Source: JAIYDQ01 sp034408855
Lineage (GTDB): Bacteria; Planctomycetota; Planctomycetia; Pirellulales; Pirellulaceae
Assembly (NCBI GenBank): GCA_034408855.1
Contig: JAWXCK010000034.1
Location: 3,739 to 67,738, forward strand
DNA length: 64,000 nt
Direction: 5' to 3'
A program made the translations under genes and the position numbers. This document shows, one piece after another, positions 54,608-63,597 of this stretch. The notes under the pieces were generated by a model. That model worked only from the letters and a program-made list of their open reading frames with translations, was not told the origin of the DNA and made no database searches. The first letter of the stretch is position 1. Every line of letters begins with the position of its first letter.

Positions 54608-54728
54608 CTAGAGTTGCTTACTGTTGTAGGAAAAACGCGACATCGCGTGGAGAAAATGTCGCAAGTCGAGCCGTGGAAAGTATCTTAACGGTTTTTCGAT
54701 GTCAATTTCTCCGCATAATAGTAGGAAA

Positions 54729-54760
54729 GGGGTGGAATACCCCAGAAACTAAGGAAGGGA
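54729..54760 (+). promoter_or_regulatory. csrA leader: GGA hairpin and GGA-rich ribosome site
   Basis: GGGGT and ACCCC pair around the loop GGAAT (54729-54743), presenting GGA in a hairpin loop, the preferred CsrA binding site. A second pair of GGA motifs, GGAAGGGA (54753-54760), is the Shine-Dalgarno 3 bases before the ATG. CsrA binding would cover the ribosome site, the usual autoregulation. One more GGA lies at 54724. Confidence 0.7.
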
Positions 54761-54763
54761 ATT

Positions 54764-54985
54764 ATGTTAGTTCTATCCCGAAAGAAGAACGAGAGCATCG
54801 TCATCAACAACGATATCACCATCGTTGTTGTCGAGATCCGAGGTGACAAGGTCCGGCTTGGCGTTGAAGCGCCTCGCGAAGTACCCGTTCATCGCCGCGA
54901 AGTATTTGACGCAATTCAACGAAGTCAGAACCAGAGCGATTCAACAAGCGATACACCAAGCGATACGACTGGCGTAGAAGAATAA
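54764..54985 (+). CDS. csrA: Carbon storage regulator CsrA
   Basis: A 73-residue RNA-binding translational regulator. The core MLVLSRKKNESIVINNDITI, VVVEIRGDKVRLGVEAP and VHRREVFDAI keeps the family's residues: the N-terminal beta1 strand and Arg44-like position in the VHRREV phrase, both used to bind GGA sites. A 20-residue Ser/Asp/Thr tail follows the core. In many bacteria CsrA controls carbon storage, motility or biofilm; here the targets are unknown, except that its own leader has GGA sites (54729-54760). A strong ribosome site precedes the ATG. Confidence 0.96.
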   Translation: MLVLSRKKNESIVINNDITIVVVEIRGDKVRLGVEAPREVPVHRREVFDAIQRSQNQSDSTSDTPSDTTGVEE

Positions 54986-55022
54986 GCGACTGACTTAGGT
55001 CGCTTTCGACAATTCATTGTCG
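54984..55022. terminator. Candidate terminator hairpins after csrA
   Basis: AAGCGAC (54984-54990) pairs with GTCGCTT (54999-55005), and CGACAAT (55007-55013) pairs with ATTGTCG (55016-55022). Two small stems directly follow the csrA stop. A T-rich stretch (TTTCTTTT) comes only 6 bases later, so intrinsic termination is possible but weak. Confidence 0.5.
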
Positions 55023-55060
55023 GGGCATTTCTTTTCCCAGAGGCAATCAATCGATTTCAT

Positions 55061-55082
55061 TGGCGTAAGCTTCCAGCTTACG
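55061..55082. repeat. Short copy of the GTAAGCTT palindromic repeat
   Basis: TGGCGTAAGCTTCCAGCTTA then CG. It shares GGCGTAAGCTTC with 12713-12728. It is a single half-unit in the gap between csrA and the GYF_2 gene. Confidence 0.6.
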
Positions 55083-55120
55083 ATCCGCTGCTTCTTTCTA
55101 ACTTGCCTAGTCCTTGCAAG

Positions 55121-55510
55121 CTAGTCATAGAGCCAAGGCCGCTTTCCAAACGGATTGTTTCCTGATGACAACGGCTCACTCTTGGATTCACTTTTGGGCG
55201 AATGTAAACTCGTCGTTTTGTGATGAATCAAATGCCCGGTTGCATGTTCGATCATTTGATTGCAGTTCGAACATCGCGATGGCGGCTTCGCAATCGACTT
55301 CCCGCAATTCGGGCAGTTAAACGCAGTCGTGGGGCGTCCAGCCGCTTCCCAAAGGCCGTTGATATTCGATGACGCGACCCAGGACGAAGTTCCTTTGCGA
55401 ACCATGGTGTCTTCCCGGACAACACCTTTACGAATCAGCTCCAATAATTCCGATGGCCCGATCGGACCATGCTCATCCGCTTCGCCCATACGATAGTACC
55501 AATGAATCAT
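55121..55510 (-). CDS. GYF_2 (DUF4339) and zinc-ribbon protein
   Basis: A 129-residue protein. The first 60 residues are a GYF_2-type domain (IHWYYRMGEADEHGPIG, SELLELIRKGVVREDTMVRK, SSWVAS). A zinc ribbon follows: CPNCGKSI and CSNCNQMI (about 66-85). The tail is Ser/Lys-rich with NPFGKRPWLYD at the end. GYF_2 domains bind proline-rich peptides. It may act as an adaptor; partner unknown. AAGGAG sits 6 bases before the ATG at 55510. Confidence 0.85.
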   Translation of the reverse strand: MIHWYYRMGEADEHGPIGPSELLELIRKGVVREDTMVRKGTSSWVASSNINGLWEAAGRPTTAFNCPNCGKSIAKPPSRCSNCNQMIEHATGHLIHHKTTSLHSPKSESKSEPLSSGNNPFGKRPWLYD

Positions 55511-55585
55511 TTTGGTCTCCTTGGTGGAGGGATATTGCGATTCGGCTGCCTCATTTCAAGCGGCATACCATTCGCTAAGTAATGA

Positions 55586-55668
55586 TCGACAAATAAGTGT
55601 CCGGTACCTTTTGTGCAAAGCACCTGAAGGGCCGTCCCGGCAAAAGGTACCGGACACTTATTTGTCGA
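55586..55668. repeat. 28-bp perfect inverted repeat element (83 bp)
   Basis: TCGACAAATAAGTGTCCGGT continues to 55613 and is matched exactly, inverted, at 55641-55668 around a 27-base centre. There is no gene inside. It resembles a non-autonomous end pair of a RAYT-like family (compare the 26-bp pair at 38509 and 39243, different in sequence). It lies directly after the stop of the oxidoreductase gene and may also terminate transcription. Confidence 0.9.
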
Positions 55669-55675
55669 ACTATCC

Positions 55676-56980
55676 TTAAGTTAACTCGTACGATCCTGGA
55701 TTACTGACGATTACTTCCGGAGCCGGCCCCCATTCGTAACTGGTCGGGCCAAGGGACTGCGCTGACGCAAGCGCTTCGTCCCAAGTAATCGCCTTGCCTG
55801 AATAACAGGCTTCTCGGCCCATGATGGCCATCAAGGTACTCTTGCACATGTAGTCGCCATTGTTGAGAGGCTTGCCGTCGCGAATCGACTTAAACAACGC
55901 CACATGCTCAAGGTCGTACATGCTCTTTTTCTTTTCTTTGTCCACCGTGTACTTCCAGGGCACTTCGCTGACGATCTCGTTGGCAAGTATCTTCGCAGTT
56001 CCGTCAGTTCCATAGACATAGTCCTGCGTTTCACTGAAACAACCGTCCATCTGCCGCGTCGAAGCAAATGTCTTCGAGCCATCTGCCCATTCATAAACAA
56101 CCGTGAAGTGGTCGTAGACGTCGCCATAGTCCGGACTGGTCCGGACTTGTCGACCTCCCAAACCATAGCATCGGACGGGCGGTACGTCGTGTCGCAACCA
56201 AAGGGCCTTGTCGAGCGAGTGAATGAACTGCTCGACAATATGATCGCCGCTCAACCATCGGTAGTACATCCAATTTAAAACCTGGACATGCATCGGCGTC
56301 CAATCGGGCTCGGGATTTCGATACCACAGCGTGCCAGTCAGATAGTTAGCTTGGCTGACCAATACTCGTCCGATCGCCCCGTCGTGAATCCGATTCATCG
56401 TCGCTAATACGCCGTGATCGTATCGCCAGCAAAGGCCCGAAACCAAGGAAATTCCTTTTTCTTGCGCAAGCTTCGACGATTCCATGACGCTGCGAACGCC
56501 CGTTGCGTCGACTGCTACCGGCTTTTCACAAAAAATATGTTTTCCCGCTTTGACCGCAGCCGCCATCTGAGCCGGTCGAAAGTGCGGCGGGGTACACAAC
56601 AAGATCACGTCGATGCCCGAGTTGAGAACTTTATCAAAAGCATCCCAGCCGCTAAAACAATGATCGTTATCAACGGCGTATTGTTCCGTTAAGCCTCGCT
56701 GCAGAACCTCTTTTCCTAGCTCAAGTCGGTTTTGAAAGATATCGCCGATCGCCGTTAGACGACAGCCGGGGTCCGCATTCATCGCGTTCTTAGCCGCCCC
56801 GTTTCCGCGGCCTCCGCAACCGACAAGTCCGACTTTGATAATGTCGCTACCGGCCGCATGCGCCGATCGAGTCAGAAAGGATTGCGCTGCGATTCCCATT
56901 GTCGCAGTGGTGGCCAATGAATTTGTAATTACCTGTCGTCGATTCAGCGACGGGCTTTCATTTTTAGAGGTTGATGTCAT
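55676..56980 (-). CDS. Tat-exported Gfo/Idh/MocA family oxidoreductase
   Basis: A 434-residue NAD(P)-dependent sugar or polyol oxidoreductase. A twin-arginine leader (NRRQVITNSLATTATMG) ends near SAHA, so it is exported folded. The Rossmann phrase KVGLVGCGGRGNGAAKNA follows, then the conserved EKPVAVDATG. Such exported proteins are much expanded in Planctomycetes, probably for breakdown of complex sugars. It is a single gene; no transporter or sugar-isomerase gene adjoins. Confidence 0.92.
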   Translation of the reverse strand: MTSTSKNESPSLNRRQVITNSLATTATMGIAAQSFLTRSAHAAGSDIIKVGLVGCGGRGNGAAKNAMNADPGCRLTAIGDIFQNRLELGKEVLQRGLTEQYAVDNDHCFSGWDAFDKVLNSGIDVILLCTPPHFRPAQMAAAVKAGKHIFCEKPVAVDATGVRSVMESSKLAQEKGISLVSGLCWRYDHGVLATMNRIHDGAIGRVLVSQANYLTGTLWYRNPEPDWTPMHVQVLNWMYYRWLSGDHIVEQFIHSLDKALWLRHDVPPVRCYGLGGRQVRTSPDYGDVYDHFTVVYEWADGSKTFASTRQMDGCFSETQDYVYGTDGTAKILANEIVSEVPWKYTVDKEKKKSMYDLEHVALFKSIRDGKPLNNGDYMCKSTLMAIMGREACYSGKAITWDEALASAQSLGPTSYEWGPAPEVIVSNPGSYELT

Positions 56981-57126
56981 AGACGGGGCTTTTTTTCACG
57001 TGTGAAGGAGGGTGGGAGAGGCTGGCTTTCTGGAAGCCGTCCCCTTAATATAACAAGAACTACAGAATTGACATAGAATTCGTCCCAGAAAAGGGTTGCA
57101 TTAGGACTGACTAAAGGATTTTTCAG

Positions 57127-57954
57127 ATGACACGGATGCCCGCTAGAAATCCACAACCCAAGATTGCGTCCAACGTGCGCGCGATGCGATCGAATCTCGA
57201 AAGCTTACTTCACGACCAAAAAATTGGGGCCGAACAATACGCTGCCAAGACCAAGCTTATTCGGCAGCGAGTCCTCGACGAATCGCGAGTCATGAAAGAA
57301 GCCAATTTTTCGGCGACGACCGCTGCTGACCTTCGTTGCATGGCCGAGCACTACGACGGGCTTTTCTTTGAAGGGACCTGCTTCGCACTCGCCAGGCAAT
57401 TCGGCCTCAGTTTTCGTTGGAGTAGCCGAATGACGAAAGCCGGCGGGAAAACCACTCGCTCTGTTTCCCGCCCTGTTCCATTGCTTCCAACCAAGGCACA
57501 CTACGAAATCGCGCTATCCAGTTCGCTTATTTTTCAGACCTTTCAAGAAGCTGATCGCGAGGTCCGAGTGTGCGGCTGTGTTTGCGAAGATCGATTGCAA
57601 GCCATGCAGCGAATTGTCGAACATGAAACGATTCATTTGGCCGAAATGCTAATTTGGGTCGACAGCGATTGTGCGGCTGGACGTTTTCAGTCGATTGCCA
57701 ACCGATTCTTTTGTCATACCGAACACAAGCATGAATTGGTAACACAGCGCGAGCGTGCTCAAAAGTTGTTTGATATACGCTTAGGAAGTCGCGTCAGCTT
57801 TGCGTATCAAGGTCGACAACATATCGGAATCGTCAATCGAATTACTCGCCGAGCTACGGTGCTCGTTGAATCGAGCAAAGGCATTCGTTATTCCGACGGA
57901 AAACAATACGAGAAGTTTTACATTCCAATCGTAAGCCTCAAGCCGCAAGCATAG
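57127..57954 (+). CDS. SprT-like putative zinc metalloprotease
   Basis: A 275-residue cytosolic protein with HETIH (residues 166-170), the HExxH zinc site, in VEHETIHLAEML. The preceding YDGLFFEGTCFALARQ and the AHYEIALSSSLIFQT phrase resemble SprT-like proteins, in which a strand and helix precede HExxH. The C-terminal 60 residues (GSRVSFAYQGRQHIGIVNRI) form a small beta-barrel-like domain. SprT relatives cut DNA-protein crosslinks or act as stress proteases; here the role is inferred. AAGGATTTTTCAG precedes the ATG. Confidence 0.8.
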   Translation: MTRMPARNPQPKIASNVRAMRSNLESLLHDQKIGAEQYAAKTKLIRQRVLDESRVMKEANFSATTAADLRCMAEHYDGLFFEGTCFALARQFGLSFRWSSRMTKAGGKTTRSVSRPVPLLPTKAHYEIALSSSLIFQTFQEADREVRVCGCVCEDRLQAMQRIVEHETIHLAEMLIWVDSDCAAGRFQSIANRFFCHTEHKHELVTQRERAQKLFDIRLGSRVSFAYQGRQHIGIVNRITRRATVLVESSKGIRYSDGKQYEKFYIPIVSLKPQA

Positions 57955-58017
57955 ACTACCGGTTGGCTGTGGCGGAGTCTTCGACGCCTCGGCTTATTCA
58001 AACGCCAATCCAAAATT

Positions 58018-58725
58018 CTACTGTCGATGTGTAATAGCTTTTACGCGTTGGATGACCGTTGCAACTTGATCCGCCTTGAGATCCAAAGCGATCTCTTGAA
58101 AGTAGCTGTTATCGATGCCGGTCAATCCCTTCAATTTCGACGTACTGTCGGGGTCACGATCGGCAAATATGGCTTCCAACTCGTAATCGCGATCCCAAAG
58201 CAACCGATCGGCCAAACGATCGATCACATGAAACCAGCAGTCGGTCCGGTCGTCGTCCGGGCCTGTCGGATAATGCTCGTTACTGTAATCGTCGTCACCG
58301 ATCGAGGTTCCGACGAGCGAGCCATCGTCGGTATATCGCGGTTCGCCAAATACCTTAAGAATAAGTGATCGCCAAGATTCAAGCTCGTGGAACTCAGATT
58401 CATCCTCTGAGTCGCTCATGTCCAATTCAACTTCGACGTTGCATTTGATCTGCGCAAATATCGCGCCGATCGCAGACTCGCTAATCGCCGTTAACGGAAG
58501 CGTTGAACGAGTCGATTGCAAAAGGTAACGAACGACCTGATCCAACGTTGCAAGCTTTTGCTGCCACGTCAAATTATCCCAAACCGGGATACCATATTCG
58601 AGAGGCGGAAACGAAGTCTGATCGGCCAGTATCTCTAGCTCGTCAATCATGCCTGCTATCGCATCACGTATTAAGACAGCCTCATAACCGCATACGACTC
58701 GATCACCTTCAGGGGTTGACCACAT
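58018..58725 (-). CDS. Acidic hypothetical protein
   Basis: A 235-residue soluble protein of helical and acidic character. Repeated Trp/Leu/Asp-rich stretches (VWDNLTWQQKLATLDQVVRY) and a DDD-rich middle (GDDDYSNEHYPTGPDDDRTD) are visible. I do not recognise a domain, but the frame is long, with GGAG 8 bases before the ATG, so it should be a gene. No signal peptide. It stands alone. Confidence 0.7.
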   Translation of the reverse strand: MWSTPEGDRVVCGYEAVLIRDAIAGMIDELEILADQTSFPPLEYGIPVWDNLTWQQKLATLDQVVRYLLQSTRSTLPLTAISESAIGAIFAQIKCNVEVELDMSDSEDESEFHELESWRSLILKVFGEPRYTDDGSLVGTSIGDDDYSNEHYPTGPDDDRTDCWFHVIDRLADRLLWDRDYELEAIFADRDPDSTSKLKGLTGIDNSYFQEIALDLKADQVATVIQRVKAITHRQ

Positions 58726-58847
58726 GGCTTTGGCTCCACGCTAAGACTTCTCCAGTGTAAACCTACGCCTCGATTGTAATCGAAAGTCCAAAGATTCGAG
58801 ATAGGCGTTGGAAAGATGGATGAATTTTCTGTTTAGGCAAGTAAATC

Positions 58848-58904
58848 AGCCGTCGGGCGTTAGCTCCGGTTTATTAAGAGAACCGGGCCTAACGGCCATC
58901 GGCT
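58848..58904. repeat. Palindromic repeat of the GGCGTTAG type
   Basis: AGCCGTCGGGCGTTAGCTCC (from 58848) is answered by GGCCTAACGGCCATCGGCT (to 58904) with about five mismatches over 24 bases. It shares a CGGCGYTAGC...CCGGTT core with 40706-40775. It lies in the 257-bp gap before the DUF1549/1553 gene. Confidence 0.65.
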
Positions 58905-58982
58905 AATCTGTGCAGTTTGAAATACTGCGCTGCTGTGTGCTGAGTTTAGTAAAACTTGACGTGGGTTCTTTAGAAGACTCCA

Positions 58983-61430
58983 ATGGCCTTGGTGAATGAG
59001 AATATTAACCAAAATGCGAAACGATCTGCCATTGCCATGACTTGCCGCTACGCCTTTGTCGCCGGCTTCCTTTTGCTGAGTGCTTCCGCATCGTTATTAG
59101 GGGAACAAGCCGAAGCGTCAGTCGATTTCGATCGCGATATCGCGCCGCTATTGGCTAAGAAATGCCTAGATTGCCACAACAAAACAGAATACAAAGCCGA
59201 ATTAGACTTGAGCCGATCAGAGTCCGCTCTATCGCGATCGGCCGTAGTCATCGTACCCTTCGAACTCGAAGCAAGTCTGCTTTGGAAGAAGGTTTTCGAC
59301 GAGGAAATGCCGCCGGAAAATCCGCTCAGTCCTCGCGAAAAGGACTTGTTCAGGAATTGGATTGCAAGCGGGGCAAGATGGGGCAAATCCGATCCGATCG
59401 ATCGATTTGCCTACAGCACTGACCATCGTGCCGGCACAGACTGGTGGTCGCTTCAGCCGATTGCCCGACCAACGTTACCCCAAGTCAAAAATATCGCATG
59501 GATCCACAATCCGATCGATGCCTTTATCCTCGCACGACTCGAGTCTGAAAACATCAAACCAGCTCCGCCCGCCGATCCTGGCACGCTGATTCGTCGCGTC
59601 TATTTCGATTTGATCGGTCTGCCGCCGACACCGTCAGAGATCGAAGCCTTTGTAAACGATTCGTCACAAGAAGCTTACGCAAATTTGATCGATCGATTGT
59701 TGGCCTCGAAACATTACGGTGAACGTTGGGCTCGACATTGGTTGGATGTAGCTCGATATACCGAAAGTCAAGGCTTTGAATACGATCGCTTTCGACCGAA
59801 CGCTTGGCACTATCGCGACTATGTGATCAACGCTTTCAATGACGACAAACCCTACGACGTTTTTCTTCAGGAACAAATCGCTGGCGACGTCGTAAACTTT
59901 GCATCGCCAGAAGAACTGATAACTCCCGAGTCGAAAATCGCGACCAGTCTTTTGGTGTGCGGGCCTTGGGACCAAGCTGGCAACTCGCAAGCCAATGTGA
60001 CCCAAAAAAAGATTACTCGCGAGGAAGAATTAGAAGATTTGATTAGCGTCGTCGGACAAACATTCCTCGGAATGACCGTCAATTGCGCTCGCTGCCACTC
60101 CCACAAATTCGATCCCATACCGCAAGAGGACTACTATCGCTTCAAATCGGTTTTTGAAGGTGTCAAACACGGTGAGAGCTCGATTGCGTCCGACGCGGAC
60201 GAACTTGAACGCAAGCAAAATCTTGCCGATGCAGAACGTTCCTATTCCAAAGCGACAGCATCGCTGCGGAAGATGGAACTTGCCGCAAGAATAGCTGCCG
60301 CTCAGGAATTGGAAAATTCGTCGTTGAACCTCGGGCGTTCTTTGTCGATTGGTCCCGAGCCCTTTGCTCGCTGGGTTTTTGATGGCGATTCCAACGACGC
60401 TGTCGGTTCGTTGCACGGCCAATTGGTGGGCGGAGCATCGATTCGCGACGGCTGTTTAGAACTCAACGGTGAAAATCAATTCATGTTCGCTACTCCCATA
60501 GACCAAAGCTTTACTGAGAAAACTCTCGAAGCATGGGTTGCGATAACGTCGATCGATCAGCGCGGCGGTGGCCTCATTACACTCGAGTCCAAAAACGGAA
60601 AGCAATTCGACTCGATTGTCTTTGGCGAACAAAAACCTCGTCTCTGGACGGCTGGTTCGGAGGGATTTATACGTACGAAGCAACTGCTTGCCGAACCAGA
60701 AGTCAGTGCGTCCAATGCGTTCGTTCATCTGGCGATTACCTATCGGAACGATAACACGATCGCGGCTTATCGCAACGGGATCGCGTATGGCGAACCGTAT
60801 CTCGCTTCATCGCTTCAAGAATTCAGCTCGAATAATGGCCGCGTATTGATCGGACTTCGGCATACCGGCGCGAAAAACGGCTTTCTTGCGGCTAAGGTTG
60901 CATCGGCATCCCTCTATCAACACCCGCTCAATCAAGAAGAGATCGCTGCTAGCTTTGCCGCAGGCATCGATGGCGGTACGTTGATCTCCCGAGAACAAAT
61001 GCGAATGGCGATGACGATCGAACAACGGGAAGAGTTTGACAGAACAACGGAGCAAATTGGAAAGCTGCGCAATGATATCGACCGTCATTTAAAGTCCAAA
61101 GTATCCTACTTTGGCACCCGAGTACAACCCGATCCAACGCATCGACTGGATCGAGGCAACGTCACGGAGCCTTCCGAGGTGGTGAGTCCGGCAGGCTTGT
61201 CTTCAATTAAAACTCCATCAAGCAATTTTAACTTGGCGCCGGATGCCCCTGAATCGGACCGCCGGGTTCACTTGGCACGATGGCTTGCCGATCCACGTCA
61301 TCCGTTGGTAGCAAGGGTGATAGTGAATCGATTGTGGCATTACCATTTCGGCCGAGGAATTGTCGAAACGCCAACGACTTTGGCTTCAATGGCTCGCGTC
61401 CCACGCATCCTCAATTGCTCGATTGGTTAG
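58983..61430 (+). CDS. DUF1549/DUF1553 cytochrome-type protein with LamG domain: 5' part of a frameshifted gene
   Basis: Planctomycete exported protein with a signal-like leader (about 20-42), a PSCyt1 haem motif CLDCH (61-65), the DUF1549 region (PIDAFILARLESENIKPAPP, HYGERWARHWLDVARYTES) and a second CxxCH motif (CARCHSHKFDP). It then carries a LamG/ConA-like insert (ARWVFDGDSNDAVGSLHGQL to ASLYQHPL) and the start of DUF1553 (ADPRHPLVARVIVNRLWHYH). The frame ends at TAG 61430 after ETPTTLASMARVP, where the family continues ETPNDFGFNGS. A one-base loss near 61371 explains this. These proteins are paired with DUF1501 proteins and may oxidise sulphated or complex sugars. Confidence 0.88.
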   Translation: MALVNENINQNAKRSAIAMTCRYAFVAGFLLLSASASLLGEQAEASVDFDRDIAPLLAKKCLDCHNKTEYKAELDLSRSESALSRSAVVIVPFELEASLLWKKVFDEEMPPENPLSPREKDLFRNWIASGARWGKSDPIDRFAYSTDHRAGTDWWSLQPIARPTLPQVKNIAWIHNPIDAFILARLESENIKPAPPADPGTLIRRVYFDLIGLPPTPSEIEAFVNDSSQEAYANLIDRLLASKHYGERWARHWLDVARYTESQGFEYDRFRPNAWHYRDYVINAFNDDKPYDVFLQEQIAGDVVNFASPEELITPESKIATSLLVCGPWDQAGNSQANVTQKKITREEELEDLISVVGQTFLGMTVNCARCHSHKFDPIPQEDYYRFKSVFEGVKHGESSIASDADELERKQNLADAERSYSKATASLRKMELAARIAAAQELENSSLNLGRSLSIGPEPFARWVFDGDSNDAVGSLHGQLVGGASIRDGCLELNGENQFMFATPIDQSFTEKTLEAWVAITSIDQRGGGLITLESKNGKQFDSIVFGEQKPRLWTAGSEGFIRTKQLLAEPEVSASNAFVHLAITYRNDNTIAAYRNGIAYGEPYLASSLQEFSSNNGRVLIGLRHTGAKNGFLAAKVASASLYQHPLNQEEIAASFAAGIDGGTLISREQMRMAMTIEQREEFDRTTEQIGKLRNDIDRHLKSKVSYFGTRVQPDPTHRLDRGNVTEPSEVVSPAGLSSIKTPSSNFNLAPDAPESDRRVHLARWLADPRHPLVARVIVNRLWHYHFGRGIVETPTTLASMARVPRILNCSIG

Positions 61431-62098
61431 CTGCCGAATTCGTCGAGGGTTCTCGGCCTTGGTCGATCAAACAGATTCATCGACTCATCTTGATGTCGGC
61501 AACCTATCGACAATCGTCTACCTTCAATCCACCGGCATTTTCAGTCGATTCGGACAATACGTGGCTATGGCGATTCGCACCGCGCCGACTGGAAGGCGAA
61601 ATCGTTCGCGATGCGATGTTGGCCGTATCGGGGCAACTCAATCCTGAAATGCACGGGCCAAGTTTTATGCCGTTTATCGTTACCAAATTCAACTCGGATT
61701 TTTACGAACCGATCGATCCCATCGGGGCCGAGTTTAATCGACGCACGATTTATCGCGCGAACATCAATAGCGGCAAGAGCCCAATGCTCGACGCCTTAGA
61801 TTGCCCGGACCCCTCGATCAAGATTCCGGCCCGCCGAGTGACCACGACTCCGTTAGCTGCCCTGGCTTTAATGAACAACTCGTTTGTCCATCGTCAAGCA
61901 ATGCATTTAGCCAAACGTATCGCATCTGAAGCGAACGGGAACCAACGCCAAGCGATTGAACTTGCATTTCAGATCTGCTTCGGACGATCGGCGACTTCGG
62001 ATGAACTGAGTTTGTCGTTAGAATTGGTTGAAAACAACGAATTGACGTCTCTATGTTGGGCGTTGATGAACGCAACCGAATTTATGTATGTGAACTAA
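61373..62098 (+). pseudogene. 3' part of the frameshifted DUF1553 gene
   Basis: From AAC at 61373 the other frame reads NDFGFNGSRPTHPQLLDWLA through the DUF1553 C-terminus (MSATYRQSS, RRLEGEIVRDAMLAVSGQL, RRVTTTPLAALALMNN, FGRSATSDEL) to TAA at 62098. Joined to the first part with one extra base it makes about 1040 residues, the usual size with LamG. The DUF1501 gene starts 6 bases on. Confidence 0.88.
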
Positions 62099-62104
62099 AC
62101 GGAC

Positions 62105-63586
62105 ATGAAAGCACGTTTCCCAAATAGCCATAGAAATTACGACGCAGTTCGATTCCTTGACACGGAAGCGAGCCGTCGAAAACTTCTCTTTGATTCGGCG
62201 GTGGGACTGGGTGGCATCGCGCTCGCTTGGTTGCTTCAGAAGGATTCGCAAAGCAGTGAGTCGTCACAACCAACGTCGATGGAGCTCGAACCACATTTTC
62301 CGGCTCGTGCCAAAAGAATTGTGCAAATTTTTTGCGGCGGTGGAGTGAGTCACATCGACACCTTCGATCACAAATTAGAGTTGGAACGTCTTCACGGAAA
62401 GTCGATCGATAACAAAGGTGAAAACATAGGCTTCTTCGGACAACCTGGAAAGATCATGAAGAGCCCCTTCGAATTTCAGCAGCATGGACAGTGTGGTGCT
62501 TGGGTTAGCGAACTCTTTCCAAATCTTTCTCGTTGTGTTGATGACATTGCCTTCATCCATTCGATGGTCGCCAAGTCGAACAATCACACGCCTGCCACGT
62601 TCCAGATGAATTCAGGGTTTACGCTGAATGGCTTTCCATCGATGGGAGCGTGGATCAGTTACGGACTAGGCACGGTCAACGAAAACCTTCCAACGTTCGT
62701 GGTTCTACCAGATCCAGCAGGATTGCCCGCGGGTGGCTCGATCAATTGGACGGCTGGTTTCTTACCGGCGTCGCATCAAGGCGTCGCCTTTCGGACGCAA
62801 AGCGGGCGTGAGCCGATCGAAGACTTGCAAACGCCAGAGTCAATCTCGAGTGCTTCGCGAAGTGCAAGCCTCGAAGCATTGCAAGCGCTGAATCGGCAGT
62901 ACGCAGAACGCAATCTTGGGGATAGCTCGCTGGTAGCCCGAGTACGATCGTATGAATTGGCCGCGAGAATGCAACTGACGGTACCCGAAGCGACCGATCT
63001 CGATGAAGAATCGGAAGCCACCCTGTCCGAGTATGGCATCGATGATTCACGATCGGCTGGTTTGGGAAGGAATTGCTTGATGGCTCGGCGGCTGCTTGAG
63101 CGCGGCGTTCGATTTGTGCAACTCTTCAGCGGCGGAGCCTTTGGTCAGCCTCGCAATAACTGGGACGCACACGAGTCGGTGATCGAAAATCATAGCAAGA
63201 TGGCAGCCACTCTCGATAAACCGGTGGCGGCACTGATTCAAGATCTAAAACGTCGAGGCATGTTAGAGGATACGCTCGTCGTCTGGTGTACCGAATTTGG
63301 TCGTGGGCCAGCAACACAAGGAATCGACAAACCTGGCCGCGACCATCATCCCAATGCGTTTACCTGTTTTCTTGCTGGTGCCGGAATCAAACCCGGTTTT
63401 CGATATGGAGCCTCGGACGAAATCGGTTACTTTGCCGTAGAAAATCCAGTTACGATTCACGATTTTCACGCAACCATTTTGCATCTACTGGGACTCGACC
63501 ATAAACGGCTCACCTACTATCACAACGGCATTCAGAGGCGACTGACTGATGTCCATGGTTCTGTCGTTACGGAGCTCTTCAATTGA
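62105..63586 (+). CDS. DUF1501 family protein
   Basis: A 493-residue protein of the alkaline-phosphatase-like DUF1501 family. A leader with SRRKLLFDSAVGLGGIALAW resembles a Tat signal (only RR present). Family phrases include IFCGGGVSHIDTFD, SELFPNLSRCVDDIAFI, MVAKSNNHTPA, WDAHESVIENHSKMAA, LVVWCTEFGRGP and GRDHHPNAF with metal-type His/Asp residues. It starts 6 bases after the DUF1553 end and pairs with it, as usual in Planctomycetes. It is exported and probably acts with its partner on a carbohydrate; the chemistry is not settled. Confidence 0.92.
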   Translation: MKARFPNSHRNYDAVRFLDTEASRRKLLFDSAVGLGGIALAWLLQKDSQSSESSQPTSMELEPHFPARAKRIVQIFCGGGVSHIDTFDHKLELERLHGKSIDNKGENIGFFGQPGKIMKSPFEFQQHGQCGAWVSELFPNLSRCVDDIAFIHSMVAKSNNHTPATFQMNSGFTLNGFPSMGAWISYGLGTVNENLPTFVVLPDPAGLPAGGSINWTAGFLPASHQGVAFRTQSGREPIEDLQTPESISSASRSASLEALQALNRQYAERNLGDSSLVARVRSYELAARMQLTVPEATDLDEESEATLSEYGIDDSRSAGLGRNCLMARRLLERGVRFVQLFSGGAFGQPRNNWDAHESVIENHSKMAATLDKPVAALIQDLKRRGMLEDTLVVWCTEFGRGPATQGIDKPGRDHHPNAFTCFLAGAGIKPGFRYGASDEIGYFAVENPVTIHDFHATILHLLGLDHKRLTYYHNGIQRRLTDVHGSVVTELFN

Positions 63587-63597
63587 AACAATCGCCG

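Noticed and set aside
61365..61380. Programmed -1 or +1 frameshift in the DUF1553 gene
   Set aside because: No slippery heptamer and no evident downstream pseudoknot; a simple one-base loss explains the break better.
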